A stretch of DNA of 5,867 bases. Source: Opitutales bacterium. GTDB lineage: Bacteria > Verrucomicrobiota > Verrucomicrobiia > Opitutales > T3Sed10-336. Positions 1 through 5,818 of the stretch are shown in pieces. The position numbers and the translations under genes were made by a program. The notes under the pieces are model-generated. The model was not told the DNA's origin. It saw only the letters and a list, made by a program, of their open reading frames with translations, and searched no databases. The DNA lies in contig SLOW01000159.1 in the NCBI GenBank assembly GCA_007132315.1, positions 1-5,867 of the forward strand, given 5' to 3'. Position 1 is the first letter of the stretch; the number at the start of each line of letters is the position of its first letter.

Positions 1-159
1 CTGTTCCGAATACGGACTTAAGGATGGTGATTACGGTCCGTAACGTTTCGTATGCCCGCGCAACAGGGCAGTCCCAATTAACCCTTGAAAACGAGCTCTT
101 GGACACAGGTACGCAGGTCGATCCGTCAGGCGTCCTTCGAGCATTACCAAATCGATATC

Positions 160-590
160 ATGAAAACGTTTCTCGCATGTTTCGTCATACTGAGCTTTCC
201 GTTGTGCGCTTTCACCGATCCCACTCCGGTCGTGTTTCGCGGTTTGCTGGATTTTGGAAACGAACGACAATTCTAGCTTGCCACCGACATCACCGAAGAG
301 ATGCTCGCCGAACAGCGGCGGCCTTGGATATTTTTAACGAAGCGATGGACTGGGAAGGCATTAAGGAGGACATGATTCAGGCTTATGGAGAAACGTTCAC
401 CCGTCAGGAACTTCGCGGTCTCATCGATTTTTACTCCACTCCCGCCGGACAGGGGTACGTGGAAAAACAGGGTGAACTGATGCGGCGAACTCAGGAACTG
501 ATGCAGCCGCGCATTATGAACGCGATGACGCGGATGCAGTCGGGGATGTGGGAGGCCGATTCGTCGCAGGAGGCCGCCGATCAGTCGTGA
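160..590 (+). pseudogene. Broken gene for a small secreted DUF2059 protein
   Basis: The ATG at 160 opens a clear signal peptide (MKTFLACFVILSFPLCAF, then TDPTP) followed by residues typical of the start of a mature DUF2059 protein (LLDFGNERQF). This frame hits TAG at 274-276. Without that stop it continues sensibly as LATDITEEMLAEQ to about 312. The rest of the protein (ALDIFNEAMDWEGIKEDM, then the DUF2059 core FTRQELRGLIDFYSTPAGQG) is in the frame that ends at TGA 588-590. The frame change is equivalent to a 1-base loss in the GCGGCGGCC stretch near 313-322. Both a nonsense codon and a frameshift separate the two halves, so I read this as a pseudogene. Two sequencing errors are the alternative, but the neighbouring genes are intact. 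A 188-codon open frame from 24 is an artefact upstream of about 320, since its first 90 or so residues do not look like protein. DUF2059 proteins are exported and of unknown function. No Shine-Dalgarno is visible. Confidence 0.75.
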
Positions 591-591
591 T

Positions 592-613
592 CCGTCAGGG
601 GGCGGACGGTTTT
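592..613 (+). terminator. Possible weak intrinsic terminator after the DUF2059 pseudogene
   Basis: Directly after the TGA at 588-590, CCGTC (592-596) can pair with GACGG (605-609) around an 8-base loop, and four T follow at 610-613. The stem is only 5 bp, though all but one pair is G-C, and the T run is short, so this is a weak candidate. Its position between two convergent genes fits a terminator. Confidence 0.3.
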
Positions 614-677
614 GAGGTTAGGACGCGAATCCTTGATGCGCAACGCTCCGGACGAGGCTGCCGGCGCCCGCAGTCCC

Positions 678-2282
678 TCACAGGCCGGTGACATCCATGT
701 CTTCGGGGTGCTCGACGCTGAAGACCAGAGGAATCTTTACGGTTTCGCCGGGCTCCAGTGTTTTTTTCCAGGTGTGGACACCGGGCCGGGATTCATCGGC
801 GACACCGCCGGATAACTCGATGAGGTTGACCTCGATACGCTCGTGCCGTGAAACCGGGACGTGATCCTCGATCTCGACCTTCGCCGCGGTCGCCCTCTGG
901 TTTGTGATTTCGGTTTCGAACTCAAAGCGCGTTCGTGTGGTGCGTGATAGAATGCCGCGCCGCTCGACGAAGCGGCGCAGCAGATTGCGTTCGACGCCGA
1001 TAGCCTCGTCCACGCCGAGCGGAAGCTCGAATTCCTCGCCGGGATCGACTCGCGGCAGCGATACATGGCCGGCAAGGTTGCCGCCCAGGAAAATATTCGC
1101 CCGGCCCGGCAGCACCGGCGCCGTGCCGCTGTGGGTGACCCGGGCCTGAAGATAGGCGTGGTTGGAGAGCTTCGGCACGATCGTGTAGCGGAAATCTCCG
1201 TCCAAATCCAGAGACTGGATACCGGTGCGGTGTGGCTGACCGTCGGCCGGGATCGATACTTCACCTGGAACCCGTAACAGCACCGCGGTGAGACCGGCCT
1301 CGACGTCCGCGGAACGAAATCGTGCGACCTCCTCGGGCACCGAACCGGACTCGAATCGGTAAGCCAGATCCCGTGCCGGCACGGCTGTTGCAGCCGGGCG
1401 TTGACTGGGGCGGTGCACATCGATAACCCATTGTTGAAGCTCGGGAGGCGAGGCTCCAAGGGCCGGGCGAGCCGTGGAAAGGGCGAGTTGAATCCCCTCC
1501 CAGTCCTCACCGGTCCGCTGGCGAACCAATGCTTCGTAATCGAGCCGGATCGTCCGTTCCGGCGAATCCACCCGCACGTTGTAGGCCGGGTTCCAGCCGG
1601 CGTTTCTGACCACATAAGACAGGGAGAAGGCGGCTTCGGCGGTCGGGTTGTCCGCCTGTACCCGGACAATGGTTTCCTTCACGCGTCCCGGTTCGCCGGG
1701 GCGCGTTTGCGCGATTTCGGCATTCAGGGCTTCGAGCAGGCCATTCAGTTTCTCGCGCACGGAGGCTTGGGCATGCATTTGGTGGAGAAGTTCGCTCAAG
1801 GATTCGTGAAAAAAGCTCATCAGCTCGCGCCATTGGCCTGGAGGCGGGAGTTCACCTTCACCACGGGGCGATGTGACGCTGTCCTCCGCCTTTGTCAGGA
1901 AGGCACGTTGCTGCTGGAGCAGCTCGAGATCCAGATCGATCTCTGCGATTTCCTTCTCCAGGCGGTCCCGTTCCTCGAGGAGCGGTTGCAGCCGCACCGG
2001 CTCCGTCACCTCGCGGTAGCTGCGGGCAACACGGACATCGAGAATCTCCAGCGCCCCGGGCGAGCCTCCGGAAATCTGTAGAGACTCGTCCAACAGGCCG
2101 TCCGGGAGGTTCGGAAAACGAATTTCGCTGACGCCGGCGGGCAATTCAACGGTGCCCGATCTCGTCACCACAGCTCGATCGGGATAGACGGTGACATTGG
2201 AGACGGGAGCGTCGATGGAAACGGCGGCGCCGGCCGAAAATGCTCCGGCTACCAGGAGCAACAACATGATGGAGACACGCAT
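678..2282 (-). CDS. Exported DUF4140/DUF4139 protein (mucoidy inhibitor MuiA-like)
   Basis: The protein has 534 residues, a usual full length for the family. Residues 1-20 (MRVSIMLLLLVAGAFSAGAA) are a signal peptide, so it should act in the cell envelope. Residues about 25-130 match the DUF4140 N-terminal region (NVTVYPDRAVVTRSGTVELP), ending in a charged, Leu/Gln-rich helix at about 98-130 that is likely coiled coil. Residues about 215-534 are DUF4139, with the recognisable SYVVRNAGWNPAYNVRV (222-238) and TGEDWEGIQLALSTARP (257-273), and a normal C-terminus (FSVEHPEDMDVTGL). The biochemical role is unknown. The name 'mucoidy inhibitor' comes from one family member and should not be read as a function here. 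The ATG at 2282 gives the complete signal peptide. A second ATG at 2267 would also keep most of it, and neither has a Shine-Dalgarno. It is convergent with the DUF2059 pseudogene and divergent from the TIM-barrel gene, so it is probably transcribed alone. Confidence 0.9.
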   Translation of the reverse strand: MRVSIMLLLLVAGAFSAGAAVSIDAPVSNVTVYPDRAVVTRSGTVELPAGVSEIRFPNLPDGLLDESLQISGGSPGALEILDVRVARSYREVTEPVRLQPLLEERDRLEKEIAEIDLDLELLQQQRAFLTKAEDSVTSPRGEGELPPPGQWRELMSFFHESLSELLHQMHAQASVREKLNGLLEALNAEIAQTRPGEPGRVKETIVRVQADNPTAEAAFSLSYVVRNAGWNPAYNVRVDSPERTIRLDYEALVRQRTGEDWEGIQLALSTARPALGASPPELQQWVIDVHRPSQRPAATAVPARDLAYRFESGSVPEEVARFRSADVEAGLTAVLLRVPGEVSIPADGQPHRTGIQSLDLDGDFRYTIVPKLSNHAYLQARVTHSGTAPVLPGRANIFLGGNLAGHVSLPRVDPGEEFELPLGVDEAIGVERNLLRRFVERRGILSRTTRTRFEFETEITNQRATAAKVEIEDHVPVSRHERIEVNLIELSGGVADESRPGVHTWKKTLEPGETVKIPLVFSVEHPEDMDVTGL

Positions 2283-2679
2283 AGGAATGGAAGGATTGTA
2301 AAATGGTTCGGTACGCCCGGAAGAGTGGCGTCAGCCGAACGATATCCTGCCCGTTCCTTGTCAATTGTCGATACCGGAATCCCGAGCTCGAAGCGGACGA
2401 TCCCGCATGGTGCTCCGACGGTGTGGAAGTGTGCGTCTCGAATCGCCGTAGTCCGGATGGAACGTTTTTCGTCGTCGGTTTCGTCCCGAACGGTTCCGAC
2501 CAACCGTCCCGTTCATCCCGTTTCCGGGCGTCGGGAAACAAACACTTGATTCTTGCCTCCGCTCGATTTCGTTCGATAGGGTTTGAGCCCGGGAAAGCTC
2601 CGGATTGATTCCGGGTACGCGGAACGTCGTGTCGAATTCGACGTTCAGTCCTGGCCGACACCCAACGCAATATTGGAAA
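2283..2679. other. Divergent intergenic region, about 400 bp
   Basis: This stretch separates two genes that are transcribed away from each other, so promoters for both should lie here. Open frames on both strands (for example 2303-2608 on +) translate to Arg-, Ser- and Cys-rich, low-complexity protein and do not look coding. I see no convincing -35/-10 pair. TACAAT on the - strand at 2300-2295 could be a -10 for the DUF4139 gene, but no matching -35 is evident. Small inverted repeats are present: ACGGTT/AACCGT (2490-2495 with 2502-2507), GTTTCC/GGAAAC (2520-2525 with 2534-2539), and the stronger hairpin listed separately at 2622-2646. Confidence 0.5.
2622..2646. promoter_or_regulatory. Perfect 8-bp inverted repeat upstream of the Tat-exported TIM-barrel gene
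   Basis: GAACGTCG (2622-2629) is the exact reverse complement of CGACGTTC (2639-2646), with a 9-base loop. An alternative overlapping palindrome, GTCGAATTCGAC (2631-2642), is perfect over 12 bases. It ends 33 bases before the ATG at 2680. It could be an operator or a structure in the mRNA leader. The role is inferred from position only. Confidence 0.35.
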
Positions 2680-3540
2680 ATGAATCTATCGCGCCGCTCC
2701 TTCTTGAAAACATCCGGGCTTTTCGCCTCGGGTTTAACCGTGGGAAGCCTGCCATTCCTGAAAGCCTCCGAAAAGGCAAATCAAGGGATCTCGCCTTTCG
2801 GGCTCCAGTTGTACACCCTGCGGGATGTCATTGTTGATGACCCGCAAGGGACCCTGGGCAAGGTCGCGGGGTACGGTTACAAGCAGATCGAGAGTTACGA
2901 AGGGCCCCAAGGTATGTTCTGGGGAATGGGAAACACCGGGTTCAAGGAGTTTTTGAGCGATCACGGAATGACCGCTGTTTCCAGTCATGCCAATGTATTC
3001 AACGATTTTGAGCGCAAGGTGGAGCAGGTGGCCGAAATCGGTATGGAATACATCGTCTGTCCGTGGATCGGTCCCCAGGGCAGCCTGGACGACTACCGGG
3101 AAATGGCCGACAGGTTCAATGACCTGGGCCGGATCGCGAACGAATCGGGAGTCAGATTTGCCTATCACAACCACGCCTACACCTTCGAGTCCCAGAACGG
3201 CGAAATGCCGCAGGATATCTTGATGGAGCGTACGGAACCGGAACTGGTCGATTTTCAGCTGGACATCTATTGGGTGGAAATCACCGGTGAATCGAGCCTG
3301 GACTGGATAAAAAAGTACCCAGGAAGGTTCACTTCCTCCCATGTGAAAGACATGACCAAGGGCGACGATCCGGAATCGACCATTCTCGGAACCGGCGTGA
3401 TCGACTTTCCCTCAATTCTGCGGGTCGCGAAAGAAAACGGCATGAAATATTTCATCGTCGAGCAGGAAGCCTATACGGATACCACGCCCCTCGACGCCGT
3501 TCGCGAGAATGCCGGATACATGAAGCGGTTGACGATTTGA
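2680..3540 (+). CDS. Tat-exported sugar phosphate isomerase/epimerase-like TIM-barrel protein (COG1082)
   Basis: From the ATG at 2680 the protein has 286 residues. It opens with a textbook twin-arginine signal, SRRSFLK (residues 4-10), then a hydrophobic stretch to about 27 and likely cleavage after LKA (29), so it is exported already folded. The body is a xylose-isomerase-like TIM barrel: GLQLYTLRD (41-49), SSHANV (101-106), YHNHAYTFE (162-170), DFQLDIYWVE (191-200), SSHVKDM (219-225) and IVEQE (259-263). Candidate metal or catalytic residues are H163/H165, E170, D195, H221 and E261, by analogy to the divalent-metal sites of this fold. Relatives include sugar isomerases, epimerases and enzymes acting on 3-keto sugars, and the substrate cannot be read from sequence. 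The open frame extends upstream to 2605, but those 25 residues are not protein-like and would bury the Tat motif. The ATG is preceded by TTGGAAAA, not a true Shine-Dalgarno. A DUF1080 lipoprotein gene follows 184 bases later on the same strand. Confidence 0.88.
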   Translation: MNLSRRSFLKTSGLFASGLTVGSLPFLKASEKANQGISPFGLQLYTLRDVIVDDPQGTLGKVAGYGYKQIESYEGPQGMFWGMGNTGFKEFLSDHGMTAVSSHANVFNDFERKVEQVAEIGMEYIVCPWIGPQGSLDDYREMADRFNDLGRIANESGVRFAYHNHAYTFESQNGEMPQDILMERTEPELVDFQLDIYWVEITGESSLDWIKKYPGRFTSSHVKDMTKGDDPESTILGTGVIDFPSILRVAKENGMKYFIVEQEAYTDTTPLDAVRENAGYMKRLTI

Positions 3541-3602
3541 TCCGGAGGTTTTCAGGAGGACGAGACGTTTCCAATTCGGATTCGCTAGCGTTTGTGATGT
3601 GG

Positions 3603-3682
3603 GGGGCGCCCCTTCCCCGGCGCGACGACTGTTGGCTCCGCGTTGCCGGACCGAAGGTTATCCTTGGCAGGGATAACACCTT
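3603..3682. promoter_or_regulatory. Structured gap between the TIM-barrel and DUF1080 genes
   Basis: The 184-base gap holds a GC palindrome, GGGGCGCCCC (3603-3612), and a longer hairpin. In the hairpin GTTATCC (3657-3663) pairs perfectly with GGATAAC (3671-3677) over a 7-base loop. Alternatively, AAGGT plus TATCC (3654-3663) pairs with GGATA (3671-3675) and ACCTT (3678-3682) with a 2-base bulge. Only three T follow, so it is a poor intrinsic terminator. It could be an operator or a leader structure, since it ends 42 bases before the next ATG. Function unknown. Confidence 0.3.
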
Positions 3683-3724
3683 TCCGGCTTGCGTTTGTAT
3701 CTTCGGCGGGTTCGACTCATAAAC

Positions 3725-4534
3725 ATGAAAACCACACTCTTATCTCTTGAGCCCGGCGCCACTTCAATCGATCGCCCGGGATCGTTTCGGATTTTCCATC
3801 TCATCACGGCGCTGTTGGCCACACTCGTCGCCGTCTCGGGTTGCGCTACAAACAGCAACTCCGAGGGTGAGTGGGTTGAGCTTTTCAACGGCGAGAACCT
3901 CGATGGCTGGGATTTGAAAATCAGAGGCTACGAACTGAATGACAATTACGGTGACACCTTCCGGGTCGAAGACGGCATGATGAAGGTTCGATACGATCAG
4001 TACGACACGTTTGATGACCGATTCGGGCACATCTTTTACGAGAAACCGTTTTCCCATTACCACCTGGTGGTCGAGTATCGCTTTGTCGGCGATCAAGTCG
4101 AGGGCGGGGCCGGATGGGCCTATCGGAATAACGGTATCATGTTTCATTCGCAGTCGGCCTCAAGCATGGAGCTGAACCAGGACTTTCCCACTTCCATTGA
4201 ATTCCAGCTTCTCGGGGCCGACGAAGGGGCGGAGCGGCCGAATGGAAGCATTTGTACTCCGGGTACACATGTGATCGTCGACGGGGAACTCAGGACCGAA
4301 CATTGCATCGGTTCCGACGGACCCACGCATGAGGGTGATCAGTGGGTGACGGCCGAACTGATCGTTCATGGGGACGAGATGGTTCAGCATATCCTGAACG
4401 GAGAAGTCGTGATGGAGTACTCGGGAACTCAACTCGAAGACGGCACACCGCTGACGCAAGGCTATATTGCCTTGCAGTCCGAAAGCCACCCCACCGACAT
4501 CCGCTCGGTCCGCATCCGTGAACTGACACCGTAG
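3725..4534 (+). CDS. DUF1080 lipoprotein (3-keto-disaccharide hydrolase family)
   Basis: From the ATG at 3725 the product has 269 residues. A hydrophobic segment (about 23-38) runs into the lipobox VSGC, with the lipidated Cys at 40, so the protein should be membrane-anchored outside the cytoplasm. The n-region is unusually long (about 22 residues before the hydrophobic core). The DUF1080 (PF06439) beta-sandwich follows: LFNGENLDGWD (53-63), NNGIMFHSQ (136-143), SIEFQLLG (157-164), CTPGTHV (177-183), and the family's typical ending GYIALQSESHPTDIRSVRI (246-264). The Pfam family is now named for hydrolysis of 3-keto-disaccharides, and some members cleave 3-keto-glycosides. The exact substrate is unknown. 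An in-frame TTG at 3689 would add 12 Arg/Leu-rich residues but moves the lipobox even further from the start. ATG 3725 follows CATAAAC with no Shine-Dalgarno. It lies downstream of the Tat-exported TIM-barrel gene and may share its transcript and pathway. Confidence 0.9.
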   Translation: MKTTLLSLEPGATSIDRPGSFRIFHLITALLATLVAVSGCATNSNSEGEWVELFNGENLDGWDLKIRGYELNDNYGDTFRVEDGMMKVRYDQYDTFDDRFGHIFYEKPFSHYHLVVEYRFVGDQVEGGAGWAYRNNGIMFHSQSASSMELNQDFPTSIEFQLLGADEGAERPNGSICTPGTHVIVDGELRTEHCIGSDGPTHEGDQWVTAELIVHGDEMVQHILNGEVVMEYSGTQLEDGTPLTQGYIALQSESHPTDIRSVRIRELTP

Positions 4535-4541
4535 GGCACGG

Positions 4542-4739
4542 CTATTGGTTTATGGGCTCCGTGGCGTTTGAGACGGGATCGTCATCAAACGCCACACCTA
4601 AAAACACCGCTGGGCCTGATTCAAGGACGGCTGCGAGTCGGGCGGCGGTCAGCACCCCGGGAATCTCGGGGTTGGCGATGCTTTCCTCGCTGGTGCCGAC
4701 ATCCTGAAGTGCACTTCCGGGGAATATGCTATTCCTTCC
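4542..4739 (-). pseudogene. Possible gene remnant, coding-like open stretch of 65 codons
   Basis: Read on the - strand from just after a TAA (4742-4740), a frame stays open to TAG at 4544-4542. Its translation looks protein-like: ALQDVGTSEESIANPEIP, then GVLTAARLAAVLESGPAVFL and GVAFDDDPVSN, with an amphipathic Ala/Leu helix and about two thirds G/C at third positions. It has no ATG. A different - strand frame starts at ATG 4762 (MVGSRRVKEGIAYSPEVHF) and would join it through a single frameshift near 4705-4715. That would make a protein of about 70-75 residues just after the ancestral end of the second DUF1080 gene. I do not recognise the family. The + strand frames here look unnatural. It could also be a chance open frame in GC-rich DNA. 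Confidence 0.3.
4561..4595. terminator. Strong hairpin downstream of the DUF1080 lipoprotein gene, no T tract
   Basis: GTGGCGTTTGA (4561-4571) pairs perfectly with TCAAACGCCAC (4585-4595). An inner GAC/GTC (4572-4574 with 4581-4583) extends the stem to 14 bp with a one-base bulge and a 6-base loop. It begins 26 bases after the TAG stop. No T tract follows on either strand (+ continues ACCTAAAAA), so it is not a standard intrinsic terminator. It may protect an mRNA 3' end or end transcription in another way. It also lies inside the possible - strand remnant at 4542-4739. Confidence 0.45.
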
Positions 4740-4773
4740 TTAACGCGCCGCGATCCGACCATTACTTTACTCA

Positions 4774-4781
4774 TCGAGATC
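4774..4781. repeat. Left copy of the 8-bp target-site duplication (TCGAGATC)
   Basis: TCGAGATC at 4774-4781 is repeated exactly at 4851-4858, immediately outside the two ends of the palindromic element. A ninth base (G) also matches, but it can equally belong to the left tip of the element. On the - strand this copy lies within what looks like the original end of the downstream DUF1080 gene. Confidence 0.75.
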
Positions 4782-4850
4782 GTAACCGTTCTTTTTAGAC
4801 ATCTACCACTTGCCGCGGCGATGCGGCAGATGTCTAAAAAGAGTGCTTAC
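4782..4850. mobile_element. 69-bp palindromic MITE-like element with IS66-type tips
   Basis: The ends are 23-bp inverted repeats, 4782-4804 and 4828-4850, matching at 20 of 23 positions. The inner 15 (4790-4804 with 4828-4842, core TCTTTTTAGACATCT) are perfect. Both tips read GTAA inward (GTAACC on the left, GTAAGC on the right), and the element is flanked by an exact 8-bp direct repeat. GTAA tips with 8-bp target duplications are the hallmark of the IS66 family, so this is probably a non-autonomous miniature mobilised by an IS66-type transposase. The centre holds a further short stem (GCCGC 4812-4816 with GCGGC 4823-4827). There is no coding capacity. As RNA it would fold into one long hairpin, but the T run is in the 5' arm on both strands, so it is not an intrinsic terminator. 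Confidence 0.75.
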
Positions 4851-5818
4851 TCGAGATCGACGACCCAGATGTTTCGATAACGCATGGGGTTGTCGCCGTG
4901 GCGCTGAAGATAGATGGGGCCCGGTTCGTCGGCCTCCTCGAAAATCGGGGCGGCTGTCGTGGTGTGGGGCACGGACGCATCGGCGTGGACCCTGACGCCG
5001 TTGTGATACACCGTCATGCGGGCGTCTTCAACCTTGGCGCCTTCGGCATTAAAACGGGGAGCTCTGAAATAAATGTCGTAAGTTTGCCAACGGAGGGGCG
5101 GATAGCTCAGGTTCAACTCGGCGGCGGCAACTGAATAGATTCCTCCGTTGTGGCTGTGGTGTGGTTCGTAGCCGAACGAGTCGAGCATCTGTACCTCGTA
5201 GCGCGACTGCACGTAAATGCCGCTGTTCCCCCGGGCCTGGCCGCGAGCGTGAGGGCGGTAGGGTACCAAAAATTCGACGTGAATCCTGTGATCACGGAAC
5301 CGCTCCCGGCTGGTTAAGCCTTCCTGGAGCAGGCCGTTTTCATCCACCCGGCCATTCCGCCAATTGTCCACGTCTGCTGGGCCGGCGAAAAGAACGATGG
5401 CATTGTCCGGGGGTTCCAGGCCCATCGTGGAGCTGACGCGCTCGACTCGAGGCAGTCTCGCTTTCATGCGGCCGTTTGCGTCGTACAGGGTGAGGATCTC
5501 GTCCGTGATTTCGAACTCGAGGTTCCGCCCGGAGAAAACAGCGCGGTCTCCGTCCCGCTGACCCTCAAGGTGCCTGCGGTATTCGCCGTCCCAGCCGGCT
5601 CCGGGGAGACCGCCTTTGAGCACGAAGGCTTCAAATGCGCCGTCGCCCCGAGCAATGACCTGAACCCCCCATCCATCGGCAACGTACTCTCCCTGGAGGG
5701 AGAAGTCAGGATCTGCGGCAGCCTCATCTGGGTTCGTGTACAAAGCCTCGCACGCCGCATTGCCCGCGAGCAACGTTAATAGGATTACGACTATCGACCC
5801 GAATTTCAAAGCATCCAT
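4847..5818 (-). CDS. Exported two-part DUF1080 protein (3-keto-disaccharide hydrolase family)
   Basis: From the ATG at 5818 the product has 323 residues. Residues 1-25 form a signal peptide (FGSIVVILLTLLAGNAACEA), with cleavage probably after CEA. Cys23 has no proper lipobox (NAAC), so lipidation is unlikely. Residues about 40-130 are an extra N-terminal region (LQGEYVADGWGVQVIARGDG, LKGGLPGAGWDGEYR) that I associate with the long DUF1080 proteins of Planctomycetota and Verrucomicrobiota. Residues about 137-321 are the DUF1080 sandwich: GNSGIYVQSRYEVQMLDSFG (197-216), GGIYSVAAAELN (225-236), PPLRWQTYDIYF (240-251), GPIYLQRHGDNPMRYRNIWV (300-319). The likely role is extracytoplasmic cleavage of oxidised glycosides, by family name only. 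An in-frame TTG at 5830 would add four residues. AAGAAGG abuts the ATG, too close for a normal ribosome site. The stop TAA (4849-4847) lies inside the mobile element, so the C-terminus (VVDLE) was changed by insertion, from VVDLDE by my reconstruction. It is convergent with the DUF1080 lipoprotein gene. Confidence 0.9.
   Translation of the reverse strand: MDALKFGSIVVILLTLLAGNAACEALYTNPDEAAADPDFSLQGEYVADGWGVQVIARGDGAFEAFVLKGGLPGAGWDGEYRRHLEGQRDGDRAVFSGRNLEFEITDEILTLYDANGRMKARLPRVERVSSTMGLEPPDNAIVLFAGPADVDNWRNGRVDENGLLQEGLTSRERFRDHRIHVEFLVPYRPHARGQARGNSGIYVQSRYEVQMLDSFGYEPHHSHNGGIYSVAAAELNLSYPPLRWQTYDIYFRAPRFNAEGAKVEDARMTVYHNGVRVHADASVPHTTTAAPIFEEADEPGPIYLQRHGDNPMRYRNIWVVDLE
4851..4858. repeat. 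Right copy of the 8-bp target-site duplication (TCGAGATC)
   Basis: This copy encodes the last residues of the second DUF1080 protein (- strand GAT CTC GA, for Asp-Leu and the start of the last codon) and matches 4774-4781 exactly. Together with the element between them the two copies have the structure of a transposition event. Confidence 0.75.

Noticed and set aside
2..43. Possible tail of an upstream gene on the + strand (CSEYGLKDGDYGP then TAA)
   Set aside because: The 13 residues look plausible as a protein end, but they are too few to support a gene. The same bases carry a small palindrome (TTACGGTCCGTAA, 31-43).
24..320. Open frame starting at 24 that runs into the DUF2059 core, as an intact 188-residue gene
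   Set aside because: Its first 90 or so residues are Arg- and His-rich nonsense, while another frame in the same DNA encodes a clean signal peptide and mature start. Only the part after about 320 is real coding sequence.
737..1669. 310-codon open frame on the - strand inside the DUF4139 gene
   Set aside because: It is an out-of-frame shadow rich in Arg, Ser and Pro. The main frame is full length and recognisable.
1401..2081. Long open frame (226 codons) on the + strand opposite the DUF4139 gene
   Set aside because: It is the antisense shadow of a GC-rich gene whose own frame encodes clear DUF4139 motifs. No family resemblance.
2303..2608. 101-codon open frame in the divergent intergenic region
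   Set aside because: Its amino-acid mix is unnatural (many Arg, Ser, Cys), with no motif and no ribosome site. It overlaps the likely promoter region.
3537..3722. 61-codon open frame whose TTG start overlaps the stop of the TIM-barrel gene and which ends 2 bases before the DUF1080 ATG
   Set aside because: The spacing looks like translational coupling, but the protein sequence has no recognisable features, uses a TTG start, and spans the GC palindrome and hairpin. More likely chance.
4790..4842. The large hairpin after the second DUF1080 gene as a bidirectional intrinsic terminator
   Set aside because: The T run is in the 5' arm and the A run in the 3' arm on both strands, the reverse of an intrinsic terminator. 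The GTAA tips and target duplication explain it better as a mobile element.
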